From Pisolithus tinctorius (taxonomy: Eukaryota > Basidiomycota > Agaricomycetes > Boletales > Pisolithaceae), in the NCBI GenBank assembly GCA_024663395.1, contig JANFAH010000002.1, positions 3,906,001 to 3,970,000 on the forward strand: DNA of 64,000 bases, written 5' to 3'. Below, piece after piece: positions 32,678 to 45,755 of this stretch. The translations under genes were made by a program, and so were the position numbers. The notes beneath the pieces are model-generated. The model was not told the origin of the DNA. It was given only the letters and a program-made list of their open reading frames with translations, and made no database searches. The first letter of the stretch is position 1; each line of letters starts with the position of its first letter.

Positions 32678-34725
32678 TCACGAAGTCATCCCTGTTGTGA
32701 ACACGGGAGTGAAGTCGATTTCGCGACCAGCATCATCTCGAGCCTTCCTAATGCGTAGGGTGGCAAGGATAGACACGATCGCTGCCCAAATGCTCTGTTC
32801 TGCGACATACTTACCGGGGCAAATGCGACTACGGATTCCACCTCCGCTGAGTGCTGCCACAATCCCTCATGTGCAAACACCGCACTCACCGACCGAGGCC
32901 AAAATATGGTGGGGCTGTGCCTTCAGCAAGTGTTCCACCAGCGGTCAGGTGCCTTTCAGGATTGAAGGCAGCGGGATTTGGGTAACGCATTTCATTCCGG
33001 GTTATCGCCCTTGGCAACAGGAATTGAAGAAATTTGTTGAATCAACAGAATTATTCCATACCAATAATTCACTATCACAGTTGTGTCTAAATGAAGTCGG
33101 GTAAGATGCAGCATAGCTGTCAAGGGAGATGGCTTGCCTTTTGGGATATACATACCATGATAAACGTCTGCTGCTGTTGTTGTATGTCGAAGCACTGCCG
33201 GAGAGGTGTCAAAGAGGCCGTCGCGCCTGGCATAGCGAAGTGACTCACTTAAGGGGACAATGGGTTTCCATCGCAGGGTCTCTATAAGTAAAGCCTCGAC
33301 GTAAGGAAGATGTTCTCTGTCTTTGAACTCGGGTAGACGGGCATCTCCAACCACGCGATCAATTTCTTCCTGAGCTTTGACCTGCGTCTCTGGGTATAAC
33401 ACCATAGCAAGAAGGAAGACAAGGAGTGCGGATGATGTCTGCATCGGACTTAGTGGTGGCAGCGTAAAAATACATATACCCACCGTTTCTGCTCCAGCTG
33501 TATCGGAAAATAAATTGCATGTTACATGTGGAACAAGCAAGACTCAACGCACCAAGGAATACAGTGGCCGCTACTGCCTTTACAGCTTCGTCTTTGAATG
33601 AAACCAAATCGTTCCCAATTTCCATCTCGAACAAGTCACCCACAAAAGATGTCGTTGCCGTACCAGCCGCCTGCAAGATGTTAAGACCTCGATATCTGAA
33701 TTCACGTAGCTGCCGTAAAACTTGCCATTTTATCCTGTACATATTTTACTGGGTCATCCAGCGCAATTCTGGCGAGAGTGCGGGACTCTGTTGCTTGCTG
33801 TTTGAAGTGTCCGCCAGGGAGCCACGATGGGATGTATGCCACTGAAATGGCATTGATCCTTCCGCAAAGGCGTCGTAAAGATGGACTCACGGAGAGGGAT
33901 GGCATTGAGTAAAGCGGCACGTTCCGAAGTGAATGCAATTGTGGCTAGTTCCGCCAAACTCACGACGTTGGTAACGAAAGGGTCGCCGTTGGAAGCGACT
34001 TCATAACCGTACGTGATTGCCATGATGATGGCAGTAGACAACCTGGAAGACCGTCACCACACTGGGTCTACACATCACTACTACGTACGTGGCAAAGTGA
34101 TTTGGATAGTCGAGTGGTGTGGAGAGCAAGTTCACGAGTAATTGGTGCACCTTGCTCATCTGTACGAGTTGGTATTTCTTGGTGATTTGCTGACTAAATG
34201 CGACGTTGTACATCCTTCGATGTAACCTCCATTCGTCACCGTATGGGAGAAAGCCTGTGTTGAAGTCCAGTCCAAATCTAGCACCCAGAGGAACCACACG
34301 GTTAATGTGTAGCAGATGGTGGATGATTACGATCGACTCACAGCTCGTTGGTACATAGGGGTGGGCGATCAGAGTAGATCGACGGCCGTTTCAAAATCAG
34401 TTCATGAGCTATTTCCTCATCATTGATGATAACAAAACCCTGGCCAAGTACAGTACAATATGAGATCCCACCTACGATACAAACAGTGAGATGCATACTA
34501 AATATTTACTGGTCGAAATCACGTACCATACCGTTTTCCCCATTGTTCGTACGTTGTCCACGGTGCAGTAAAGTTTATGTCAAGAAGATTGCCTACTAAA
34601 GGAAGACCCTTCGGACCAGGAGGAAGTGGAAGACCATTTCTGAGAGCTCTCCGTCTCCATCTCTTGACGGCAAACGCGAGACATATCAACAAAGCGGAAA
34701 AGGCGGCAAGAGATACAGTGTGCAT
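32678..34725 (-). CDS. Cytochrome P450 CYP-3, apparently intact
   Basis: A paralog of CYP-1 with the same 12-exon structure; every splice position examined is usable. It starts at MHTVSLAAFSALLICLAFAV, a membrane anchor, followed by [17 protein letters not shown]. Helix and loop motifs include [20 protein letters not shown], the I-helix AETTSSALL across the micro-exon, IETLRW (ExxR) and [16 protein letters not shown] with the heme Cys, split by an intron within the arginine before RICPG. The last residues are DFTPVFTTGMTS. The ATG at 34725 was chosen because it aligns with the MHA start of the paralogs. The substrate is unknown. A heme monooxygenase of the ER membrane is inferred. Confidence 0.82.
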
Positions 34726-34770
34726 TGTGAGGTGCAATGATGCTGTGGGGGGTCCGCATGGTGAGGGCAC

Positions 34771-34785
34771 ATTTTAAAAGCTCAG
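34771..34785 (-). promoter_or_regulatory. Shared P450 upstream box, CYP-3
   Basis: CTGAGCTTTTAAAAT on the minus strand lies 46 bp upstream of the CYP-3 ATG, at the same place as the box of the other paralogs. Confidence 0.45.
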
Positions 34786-36942
34786 AAGCAGCACGTAGCG
34801 TCTGGAGTTGGCGCTCGATCACTTCCCTAGAAGGAACACATCAAAACGATACCTAATGTGGATGGAGGTCGTTCTCTGCTATTATCTTCGTTTGACTGCC
34901 GCCACAGAATCTTGGCTCATGTAAAGATGTTTCAGTGCTATTCCCACCGTTTTCCATGACAGGGAGATAAAATGGAGAGGCTCTGGTGTCCTCATGGTAC
35001 GGTGAGTGCACCAGATTGAGAACAATTATCGTTAATTGATTGGCAAGGCTGTGGACCGCGACCCGTGACAACCTAACGGTTTGAAGCGAGAACAGAAAAT
35101 ACACCACACTGTCTGCAAAACAGTGAGGCTAAGCACATTTAATCCACCGTTTGCAATTGCGCACTCACACGTGTAGTGCGATTGTACATAATAAAGTGTG
35201 GGGCACGAACTTTCACCCCCTTGCGGGATAGGTATAGAGTAGATGTGTGGGCGTCCCCATTTTCCTCACTTGCCTGTTGATCTGTGTAATAAAGTTGACT
35301 TCCGGAACCCGCCAGATCATGTTATGTAGCTTCTATTGCATACGAGGCACTTACCATTGTTTATTGCGATTCAGTCGGGAAGTGCCACCTGCGGCTGCCC
35401 AAACCTCGCTTGAAACGGAGTAAGACAACCTAGGAGGGCAAGGTACATGGGCTGGTGCACCTATTACAGGAGAGTCAATGGCCAGGACGAACAGGTGCTG
35501 TTGACAGATGTGGTGCGTTGGTTCCCACGACAAATATTCTGATCCACTTCAGTCTTCTCCTGCAGCAGCAATATTGAGGACTACGCACGAGTTCTCCCCC
35601 GGCAGCGCCTATTATCAGGGGAATTACAGGAAGATCATCCATTATCATCCCCAAAGAGATCGTCACTCCGCGATGTTCTCCTTTGTGCGAGTATCATGCC
35701 CCATCGTAGTACCAAGCGTCTTCAGCAACGTTCCCACAGGCGCAAGGCACCCGCGCAATTTCCGTCCCCGGCTCTGAGCCACCAGATCTTTTAGGGGAAC
35801 TCGAAACCAACGATTTGGAATGGACCTGTGCAGGCTGAAACCTATGTAAACTCTGCCCTCGCAGATCAGATGATGACTATGTGTCAAGTCATCCGCCCAT
35901 CCATTGCGTCGGTTCCTTGCATTCTTTTCGCATGCGGGGTTAGACAAGTTATGTACTGACCTTACTCCTCTCCAATTTAGCCGATTGGGCCTGCAAGTTG
36001 ACGCTTTCCGGGGTTATTCTTGGGTCCAGCTGCCCATTGTAGTGTTCACAGAGCTACTTTCGATACACGGGACCTTCGATGCGCGTCACAAAAGCGATAT
36101 TGTCAACATAGTGGTGAAGGCATCCTGCCGTTACCGCAGAAATCCCCTGAATCACATCTCCACTTGCTCGGCGGCTTGTCCAACCTTACCCGTTCATCTG
36201 AGGTGCACATGCTGAATCATATCTTAAACAACGTTTACGTTTACTAAGATTACCCCCTGTTGGGTGCGGCATTATCACGGTAAGGTCACATTAATCCCGT
36301 GGTAGAGTGCGGTGGAAACCAATCCATTTGGTGTCACTGCACTCATAAATGTTGGATTTCGTATATACGCATGCTGGCCTCACGGATGATTGTGGCCTTC
36401 AATCACGGACCAAAATTTCGGCCTGTACATTGTGCACCCAAATCGATTACGTTGGATCACTATCTGGGGAGCGCCAGTTAGCATTCTCACTCATTTACCC
36501 AATCGTATACCGCACAGCCTATCTTACAATCTGCTGCATGCCATGTTTACATTAGTGGGTCCAATAGGCCGGAATAAAGCATGCTCGACTCGACGATTGG
36601 TTCAGAACCTGGATTACATGTCACGAGGGGTTCTTCCAATGAAGCTGAGAAAAGAGTTTAACAGTACAGGTTTGTTCCTACACATCATTTTTTGGTTTTG
36701 ATAGGCATATTGCTAAAAGGGCAAACCATCAGAGCAGCCTATCCTACACTCCTGATCTTCGTTATATATACGGTACATCACGCAGATTCGTTATTCGCCA
36801 GTGCTACCCCCAATCGCGGTACGCAATCGATTGCATAGACCAATTGCGCGGTCTCAGAGGACCGTGGCTCTATAGAACAATGGAAGGGTTTAGGATGCCT
36901 AGTTTTCTGTTAGAAGGGTATGGTAACGTCCACGGCATACAC
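34786..36942. other. P450 intergenic unit between CYP-3 and CYP-4
   Basis: No gene is supported. It is longer than the other spacers. 35560-36150 matches 31000-31620, and a block near 36400-36560 resembles parts of the other spacers. No transposon ends were recognised. Confidence 0.5.
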
Positions 36943-38996
36943 TCACGGTGCTAACCCTTCGGTGAACTCAGGGGTAAAGTCGATTTCGTGACCAGCTTCA
37001 TCTCTAGCCTTCCCAACGCGTAGGGTGGCAAGGATAGATACTACTCCTGCTCAAATGCTTTGGTCTGCGATATGCCTGCCTGGGCAGATGCGACTACGAA
37101 ATTCACCTGAGCCGTTACTGTCTGAATATGCAAGCACCAAACTCACCGACCGAGGCCGAAATACTGGGAAGACGTACCTTCCGCGAGCGTTCCGCCGGCG
37201 GTTAGGTGCCTTTCAGGGCTAAAGACAGCGGGGTTTGGGTAGCGCTTTTCGTCCCGGGTCATCGCCCTTGGTCACAGGATTTTACATGAGAAATCCATCG
37301 CACCAAGAAATAGTTCCGCACCACATATTCGTTATCACAGTTGCACCTATATTAAGTCAAATAAGAACTGAGATGCGGCATAACTGACGAGGGATACGAC
37401 TTGCCTTTTGGGATATACATGCCATTGAAAACGTCCACTGTTGTTGTCTTGCGAGGAAGCACTGGAAGAGGGCTGGTGAGGTTATTTCCGTCTGACTTAG
37501 TGAAGTGACTCACATAAGGGTTTGATAGGGTGCCATCGCAGGGTCTCTAAATATACAGCCTGGACGTAAGGAAGATTATCTCTGTCCTTGAACTCGGGAA
37601 GGCGGGCATCTCCAACCACTCGATCGATTTCTTCCTGAGCTTTGGCTTGTGCCTCTGGATATAACACCATAGCAAGAAGAAAGACAAGAAGGGTAGCAGC
37701 TGTCTGCGCAGGGGACTCAGTGATGGTAGTATATAGGTCTGCATGTACTCACTGTTTCTGCTCCACCTGCGTTGGAAAATGAAATGTGTGCTATGGTAGA
37801 ACATGAGACCCAACTCACCAAGGAACACAGTGGCTGCTACTGCCTTGACTGTTTCATCCTTACGGGATGCCGAATCATCCCCAAGTTCCATCTCGAACAG
37901 GTCACCCACAATTGATGTCGTTGCCGTACCGGCCGCCTGAAGATATAACACTTCCGTATCTAGATTCATAAAGCTCCTGCAAAACTTACCGTTCGGTCTC
38001 GCACATATTTGACAGGATCTTCCAGTACCACTCGCGCAAGAACGCGGCACTCCGCTGCCTGCTTTTTGTATCCTCCACCAGGAAGCCACGACGGGATGTA
38101 TGTCACTGAAAAACATTGATCTTCCCGCGAAGACGCCAGGAAAGTGAACTCACGGAGCGGGATAGCGCTAAGTAGAGTGGCGCGTTCCGTAGTCATTGCA
38201 CTTACGAACAATTCTACTAGACCTGCGATGTTATCCACAAAGGGGTCGTCCTCGGGGGCAACATCATAACCATAAGTGATTGCCATGATTATCGCCGCAG
38301 ACAGACTGGAGGATCGTCAAATCGGACGTAGTCTGCAGATCGAGACTACGTACGTGGCAAAGTGCTTTGGATAGTCGAGCGGTGTGGAGAGCAGGTTCCC
38401 GAGTAACTGGTGCACCTTCTTCATTTGCACGGCTTTGTACTTCTCGGAGGCTCGCTTGCTAAATGCGACGTTGAACATCCTTCTATGTAGCCTCCACTCG
38501 TCCCCGTACGGGAGAAGTGCTGTGATCCAATCCAGACCGAATCTAAGGTCCGGTGAAATCGTGCAGTTATTTTCTCCGTAAAGTGTGAATTATCATGATG
38601 GACTCTCACAACTCGTTCGTACGCAAGTATGGGCGATCAGAGTAGACTGACGACCGTTTCACCATCAGTTCATGATGTATTTCCTCATCGTTGATGATGA
38701 CAAGCTCCTGGCCAAGCAGGGTACAATATATGATTCCACCTACAAAATACGCCGTGAGACTCGTACTAAAGATATGCTAGTCGAAGTCACATACCATACC
38801 GCTTCCCCCATTGCTCGTACGTTGTCCACGGTGCAGAAATGTCCATGCCAAGAACATTTCCTACAAGGGGAAGACCCCTTGGACCGGGCGGAAGTGGAAG
38901 ACCGTTTCTACTGAGTGTCTTGTTTCTCCATCTCTTGATCGCAAACACGAGATAAGTTATCAGAGGGAAAAAGGCGACAAGCTTTACAGCATGCAT
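36943..38996 (-). pseudogene. Cytochrome P450 CYP-4, single late nonsense codon
   Basis: All P450 landmarks are present: the anchor [55 protein letters not shown] and [16 protein letters not shown]. In the last exon a TGA at 37051-37053 replaces the Trp of DQSLW, removing about 35 C-terminal residues after the heme loop. I saw no other lesion. The protein could be made but would lack the C-terminal helix and sheet that pack under the substrate pocket, so loss of function is likely though not certain. The intron after the helix ending VRDRT begins with GT here and GC in the paralogs. Confidence 0.75.
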
Positions 38997-39833
38997 TCCG
39001 ACGTGTCGTGATACTGTGGAGGTGAAGGAGGTCTAGGTCTACATGCTGAGAGCGTGTTTTAAATGTCAGAAACAGAGCCTGGTGTCATCGAACACTTAGA
39101 TAGAAGGTACCGTATCTGGAAAATATTCCACCTGATGTACGATGGATAGCCGCATCGTTCCGTGCCATTTCATGTCTAGCTCCTTCGCTTGAATGCCTCC
39201 CCGGAGCCTTGGCTCTTACAGGTGAAGATATTTCAATCCCATTTCCACTAGTTTCATATGACAGGGAGAGAACATCAAAACATGATAGTGGTTCGTCAGA
39301 TCGAGTTGGACTGGGAATATGTACTTACATTCGACCAGTTGTGTACTGGTCTAACAGGCTGCTCCCACGAACATAAGAAGGTTCAGTTCCGGGAGCCGAC
39401 CCAATCACACGCACGTCCTTGCTATTACGAGTCCCCTGGCAAACACCCATTACAGTATCAGGGGAACTGTAAGAAAATCGTCGATTACCAGACCCAAACA
39501 AACCCTGAGTCAGTCCGCGATGCTCTCCTTTTTGTGAGTATTATGCCGCATTGCAGTGACTTGCTCTGACCGAGCCTCTTCAGCAACTCTTCCACAGACA
39601 CCAAAGCACCCAATTTCCACCCTGTCTCTGAGAGACCAGATCTTTTTGGGGAACTCGAAACGAAAGACTTGGAATGGACTTGTGCAGGTGGATTTGCGAC
39701 TGAAACGCAAACCTTCTACCATTTCCTAGAGGACGAGACGATGATCATGTGTCAAGTGATCCACTCATCCATTGGGTCAGTTCATTGTATTTTCCTCCGT
39801 CTGTCTCGCTGTGAATGATCTGCTTTCAAATAG
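38997..39833. other. Upstream unit of CYP-4 abutting Svf1
   Basis: No gene. The shared box GTTTTAAATGTCAG lies at 39056-39069. 39420-39780 matches the upstream units of CYP-2 and CYP-3. The match ends shortly before the Svf1 coding sequence begins at 39834. Confidence 0.5.
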
Positions 39834-40936
39834 ATTATGGTCTCCGACCATTCAGTTCACCTGCAAGATCTACAATCCCAACACCAAAGAGACGATTTGG
39901 CGCTCGATCCATGTCTCCAATTTCACTACACCACCTCCCGGTCTTGACAAGCGTTCGTCTAGGGCGGACCAGTTCTCAATTACCTGCAAACCTTCTACAG
40001 ACCCGTTCCATCCGGAAATGTACGCCATCCGTGCCAACTTGTCTGACGACCTGCAAGTATCCCTAGATGTCTTACGTCCGGCCCTTGTGCCGGGGTTCAA
40101 AGTTGGCAGTGGTCCAAATGGCGGGTTCTCGTACTTTGGTCCCAACAAGGATAAGCCGGAAGGTTATGTTGTACATCGCTTCTGGCCACGTACCGTTGCC
40201 AACGGACATTTCATTCACAAGGGCCGAGCAGTCGAAGCGAAGGGCGTAGGGATGATGGTTCACGCCATCCAAGGCATGCGCCCCAATTTGGTCGCAACTA
40301 GATGGAATTTTGCACACTTCCAAAGCAATGCCTACGGAGGCGTTTCAGCCATTCAGATGGAATTTACGACCTTAGAGACACACGGCCGTCGCGGACCAGG
40401 ATCTGGAGGGGTCACGGTAAACATCGGATCGCTCGTCCTAGGGGGGAAACTGGCAGCCATCACTGCGGAGACTAGATGGCCTGATGAAAAACAGTCGGAC
40501 GATACTGAGATCATTTCGCGAGCCGTTCATGTGAACCCCGTTTATGATGCCGAAACGGGGTACAAACAACCTTCTGCTTTAGTCTTCCAATGGGTCGGAC
40601 AGTCATTGCTGGAAAATTCTCCGGGGAAATTATCTGCCACCATTAAGGTCGATGTGGGAGGTCCCACCGCACCCAAAGGACTCGTGGAGAAGGTCGATGT
40701 CTTGGCAGAAATTCCCTACGTCATCAAGACGATGGTGAACTATGTCGCTGGAACTAAGCCATATATATACCAGGTGAGTCCTCATGTCTGTCTACGTGCC
40801 TTTTCGTGACACGTCCTATCAGTGGCAAAACCGTGTCAAGCTACTCGTTCGCGGACCTGATACCCTCATCCCAGGCTTATCAAATGGTCTGGAGTTGGAA
40901 GGGCCTCTCTATAACGAAGCTTCTTTCATCTCTTGA
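39834..40936 (+). pseudogene. svf1: Svf1 family protein, 5'-truncated
   Basis: The frame reads LWSPTIQFTCKIYNPN, TPPPGLDKRSSRADQFS, GFSYFGPNKDKPEGYVVHRF, IQGMRPNLVATRWNFAHFQ and VLAEIPYVIKTMVNYVAGTK. An intron (40774-40822, GTGAGT...ATCAG) joins it to the C-terminal WQNRVKLLVRG and the stop at 40934-40936. These are strong Svf1 (lipocalin-like, stress survival and sphingolipid-related) signatures. Roughly the first 90-120 residues of the family are missing. In their place lies the duplicated upstream unit of CYP-4. The rest is undamaged. An ATG at 39772 could start a shortened protein, so it may be either a recent pseudogene or an N-terminally altered gene. Confidence 0.8.
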
Positions 40937-41246
40937 TGGCAGCGAGGCTACATCACCGAAGATTAGGATTGCATACTGCCACTTATGGTGTGGAATACAA
41001 TGTGGCGGAACAACAGAAACGTGTACAACAGGATGCAGAACGTATCGCTATATAGCTAGTTTGGTTAGTTCACGAGACGAAATTTCGTCATCAATGCTTG
41101 CGGAAGAAATGTGGAATCAGGGCTCTCATAATTGTCGTATCAGGCGCTCTCTCCCAGCTGAGCGGCTGATAAACCAACAGGGGAAATCAACAGGATGTCT
41201 TTTTAACCTTGTTAGAATGAAAGAAGATTTTGAACGGCCGGATCAC

Positions 41247-43405
41247 TTACACAGAGATGCCGGTGGTGAACTTCCGCTCAACCGGGATCTCCTTACTATA
41301 TGCGTCTTTCGCCTTCGTTATGCGAAACATGGAAAGGATAGAAACGATCGCCATCCATAGAAACGCTTCGGCTGCAAACCGACCAGGACCTACCAACGCA
41401 ACTCGGGATACATAGAAGTTGTAAACGTGCCAACACTCACATATACGCCTTCCGAGGCCGAAAATTGGATCGCTGGTTGTCGCTGGATCATTGACGAGTT
41501 TGCCATCTTCAGTCATGAACCTCTCGGGCTTGAAGTCCTCCGTATCATCAAACTTCATCTTGTTACGGCTCATTGCCCTTTTCAACAGGAATTAAATAGA
41601 TAGTTTGGACTTGGTCAGGGTTGATGGGTCACGAGCTTACCATACATTAATAATCACCAATGCACCTGTGAGGCATGTGAGCCAGGAAAGTGCCTGTAGT
41701 AGCCACTCTGTCTCCTAACCTTTCGGTATGTAGTAACCATTGCAAACGTCATCGGTGGTTGTTGCATGTGGAATTCCTGAAAGAATAGTAATTTAGTATC
41801 CAGATAAACGGGCCAGACGGACGCTTTGCCTAGTGGTGTGACCGGGCTCCACCTTAACAGCTCGTGTAGGACGGCGTCAATATAGGGGAGAGATAACCTG
41901 TCATCAAAGCTGGGGAGTTTTTCGGTTCCAATCACCCGATCTATCTCTGCCTGCGCCTTCGTTTGGACCTCCGGATAGAGAAGCATGGCAAGAATAAACG
42001 AATGTAACAAAGAGGAGCTCTACAGGGGGGAGCACGTCAGTGAATCAGTGCCACCACCAATGATAGTTGAAGGTAGACTCACTGTTTCGTACCCAGCTTT
42101 GAGCCCTTCGGTCAGTGGCAGATCAAGCAGACGCATGGATATTACGGCTTACCGATGAATGCTGTTGCGGCGACTGCTTTGATGGCGAATTCCTGTGTAT
42201 CGTAATCGACCGTTTCGTCGATTTGAGATAAACAGTCTGCCACTATAGATGGCGGAGCATTGCCTGACGCCTTCCCGAAGCGTCAATAGGAGTAATATCC
42301 GCAAGGCACCCGAACAACGCACGATATCCTTTTTCGTTAGATTGAATGGCTCGTTAAGCACTTGGGCCGCCAACTGACGTGAATACGCTGCCTGGCGCTT
42401 GAACCCAGCTCCGGGAAACCAGTCAGGGAGATGCTGAACTAAGAGAGATATCAGCACCTTAAAACGATACAAGCTACATATGTACGTACGGAAGGGAAAT
42501 GCGGCTAGTGCTGCTGTTCTCTCTGGTGAAAGCGCCTTCGTAAGGAGATCGACAAGCTCTCTGACCGTCCTAACAATGGGATCGTCCCTCATTTCCACCT
42601 CGTAGCCGTATGCTAGCGCCATGACATTAGAGGCAACGAAACTTCACGGATATCAACGTCTTAACAATGCAACGATGAGAAGCATAATTAAAAACGTACT
42701 CCTTGAGATGCGTATCAAAATATGCTGGTGCTTCCAAAATGTTGACGAGAAGTCGTTGCGCTCCTGTGAAGTAGACTTCTCGATATCGAAGATCAGATTC
42801 CGGTCGCAGCGCCTGATGGAAGAGCTTTCTATGAAGTCTCCATTCATCGCCATACCTCAACATTACTGTGCTGAAGTCCACCCCGAACCTGGCATTTGCA
42901 AATGTGGGTTACTGGGTATGGGTCATGAACATACGTGAGACGAACAGGGTGTTAGTGGGAATAACAGGTCGATCAGAGTATATCGACGACCTCTGGTCTA
43001 GAAGTTTGCGGGCGATGTTCTCCGAGTTCAGGATGATGAAATTCTGTCCAAGCAGGCGGACATATAACAAGTCGCCTTAAGGTAGGTGAGTGGGGTGAGG
43101 GAATGCCTGAGGTACGACAAGACATTACCATACTTCTTCCCCCATTCAGTATATGATAACCATGGTTCAGCAGTGTTCAAACTGAGGAGATTTCCGACGA
43201 GGGGGAGGGCTCTGGGGCCTGGAGGGAAGGATAAACCCTTGACCTTTGGCTTCCTGAGGGTGATGTACAGACAAATGAAGACCAAGAGTGCAATGCACAC
43301 ATCCAAAAGGACTCGAGAACGAAGAATCTCTTCAACCTCTAGCGGGGAAAGAGAACCCACAGAGGTCAAGGAAGTTGGAAGGGCCATTTCCTCCAACTCT
43401 GGCAT
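41247..43405 (-). CDS. Cytochrome P450 CYP-5, distinct from the array, apparently intact
   Basis: The N terminus has an anchor ([18 protein letters not shown]) after about 30 residues, then [19 protein letters not shown] and [13 protein letters not shown]. Later motifs are [22 protein letters not shown] (ExxR), FKPERF and [15 protein letters not shown]. The ligand Cys codon is split by an intron (T, then GTGAGT...GGTAG, then GT). The sequence differs clearly from CYP-1 to -4 and -6 but belongs to the same broad clan. The ATG at 43405 gives the longest N terminus; one at about 43387 is also possible. No lesion was seen. Substrate unknown. Confidence 0.82.
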
Positions 43406-45400
43406 GGCTTGATCCCATGCGAGAGGGGATTGGCTTTTTAATAGTGTTGCGATTATAGTTTCGTAGTGGCAACCGCCAATGCTGCCGATGAGGATCTAGA
43501 TAAAGGCGTCGTACGCTCGTAGCCTTGTTCGCATTCGGAATGGCATCTGGAGTAAGAGGGGCGGGTCCATGTGTAAATGAATTTGCCTGCCCGAGGTCCG
43601 AGGTGGCCAGTCTCTTCCGTGACACTTCCTGCTATCTTTGGAGGGTTGGCGCTTGAGTTCGATTATGACCGCATTCGAGTCCATATCTCCATATGTCTCG
43701 TTCGTCCTCCACGCTTACTCGTCGGCTCCACATCGCATGTCTTGCCCCTGAGTACGCGAGCCCTCTTGGCAAGGTCAGGTGCTAAATGCTGTTAGATGAA
43801 TGCCACAGACAAGTCTGCAATCGCTGACTGAGGCCCAAGGTACTGGTAGAACGTACTACCACGGACTTGACAAGCCGCACGAGGGTCATCTTCCACGTCA
43901 TGCAAATCTCACAGTCGTGGCAGAGTCCGGACAATTAATAATGCGGCCAGGCACAAGGAGTCTTCCCCTGTCTTGCTTGACAACTTCTTCCAGGACCTTC
44001 TTTCAATCCCCCTAACCATTCGCGAGTTGCACTGGGTCCTTGCTACGAAACCAGATGCGGAACTTAGATTATCTTGCCCGGATTGCAAAAGCACACCTTG
44101 GCGATAAATGCTATACCGTTCTTGGAAGCTCCCGCCCCGCCACCTAAAATTCGATGCAAGTTTCTAAAGCATTTGCTCGGTGCGCGTGTTCTTTGGGGAG
44201 AGATTCAGCGTGGAGCCTGATGTATAACACACCGCAACCCGCTTTCCCAATAGTGTCATCGGGTGAGAACCGAAGGACGCAATTGACGCGGCGGATGGCA
44301 CAATGCCGAAGCCGGGGCGGTTCGTGTTACGAGGGGAATGAACAGGGTCAGAACACAGCACGAAAAGAGACGCCCATCTCACCCAGGCTATCGCTGGAAT
44401 AGAAGAACGTTAGTCAAGTACTGGAAGGTGGCGTTTCACCCAACTTGTACCATCAAGAGGTGGTGTCCCCCGGCGTCTGACCCTATCTTGGAATGGCCTG
44501 CCACGTGTATTAAAATTGGAAACTTAAGTGTATGTACACACATGGTCCGAACCAAACCCTGCAGACGGAGAAACAGGAAAGAAAAGAAAAAACGCAGATA
44601 CAACTTTATCAAATCAAAGGAGGAGACGGTAAGAGTAAATGCCTTGTTCTGGGACATTTCTGATCAATGTCCACCATCTCGATCGTGACATTCGGGTGAA
44701 GCGCCTACCTACGAAATACTTGCACAATGGAGTTTGTGACAAGTTCAATATCGACCAAATGGTTGTGAAATACAAACTAAACTCATTTCACAGTTTACCA
44801 CACCATCCAACGACCCATAGGATAATAGCTTAATTATTTACCCTCGGACTCACTAGGCAGGCCACGCGACAGTCGCTAGACAACAAAAGCCGGGGGCTCA
44901 TCAACCTTACGGACGTATTTTATCCTTCCCTCGAACCGGTGGCAACGAGAAGCTGCCATGAGGATGAGGATAAACAAAAAATCAATGAAATACACATCTG
45001 AAAGAGCAGTGATAAAATATTCCCACATGGTTGGCATTTGTGGAATACTGCTGAGCACCGGTGGATATATATTCAGTTAGATTTGATGACAGCCTGGCTT
45101 GCAATATGAATGGGTTAGTGTATAGGTCCAAAAGGTCCTCCAGACCAAAGTGGGATCTAAGTGGCAGTCGAGTGGCATTTCCACGATACGAAAGTGCGCC
45201 TAGCTTCTTGTGGGTAGGCTGACCCTCTCGGGGATAGTCACATCCCTGCACAGCGTCTTGGCCTCAAGTTGTGAATATGGATACTGCATTATAGTGATAT
45301 ATCTTGCGATAGCTACCCCCCTTTTTTCCTGATGCGGCATTGAGTCGTGAGGAATTGAAGGAAAACCGAAGAGCTTTAGAAGCAATCCATATTTGCCCAC
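43406..45400. other. Intergenic region, no recognised gene
   Basis: Several open frames of 60-116 codons occur on both strands and overlap each other without motifs. A minus-strand frame ending near 44876 (MWEYFITALSDVYFIDFLFI) could be a hydrophobic segment but has no supporting exons. I see nothing else. Confidence 0.3.
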
Positions 45401-45554
45401 ATAATAATGACATACGATTTCTTCCAATGATATGGTGAAACTCGAAAGTTTGTGTGCTTCGTCGAAGTACTTACAAGATTAGCAGACATCTCTTGTCATT
45501 CTCTGAGCATCCATTTGTCTCTCGTGCACGCCCTCTGTTCTGTGTCAAATTCTC

Positions 45555-45755
45555 CCGCCACCAGCACGGAAGGCCACGTCGAGATTTTCCCGGATGACTC
45601 GTTTTATTTCACTGATGACCTTTGAAACTAGGTGCCCAAAGAACCAAGCGGCACGAGCCACGCCGTAACGCACGCTCTTGACCTCGCGCGTGCTGCGGAG
45701 GTGATTCCTAACCTCAGTATTGTCTGGCAGATAAGCCCTGGTCGATAATCATGAC
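45555..45755 (-). other. Possible coding fragment, unrecognised
   Basis: The minus strand reads RAYLPDNTEVRNHLRSTREV, then KSVRYGVARAAWFFGHLVSK, and ends in AFRAGGGRI and a stop at about 45555. The composition is protein-like, with an amphipathic stretch, but there is no start and no linked exon could be fixed. It may be the last exon of an unknown gene. Confidence 0.25.

Noticed and set aside
40806..41360. 184-codon plus-strand frame after Svf1
   Set aside because: It starts within the Svf1 intron, overlaps the antisense of CYP-5 and has no motif.
25027..43405. A complete biosynthetic gene cluster
   Set aside because: Only P450s are amplified; no backbone enzyme (polyketide synthase, NRPS or terpene synthase), transporter or regulator is visible nearby.
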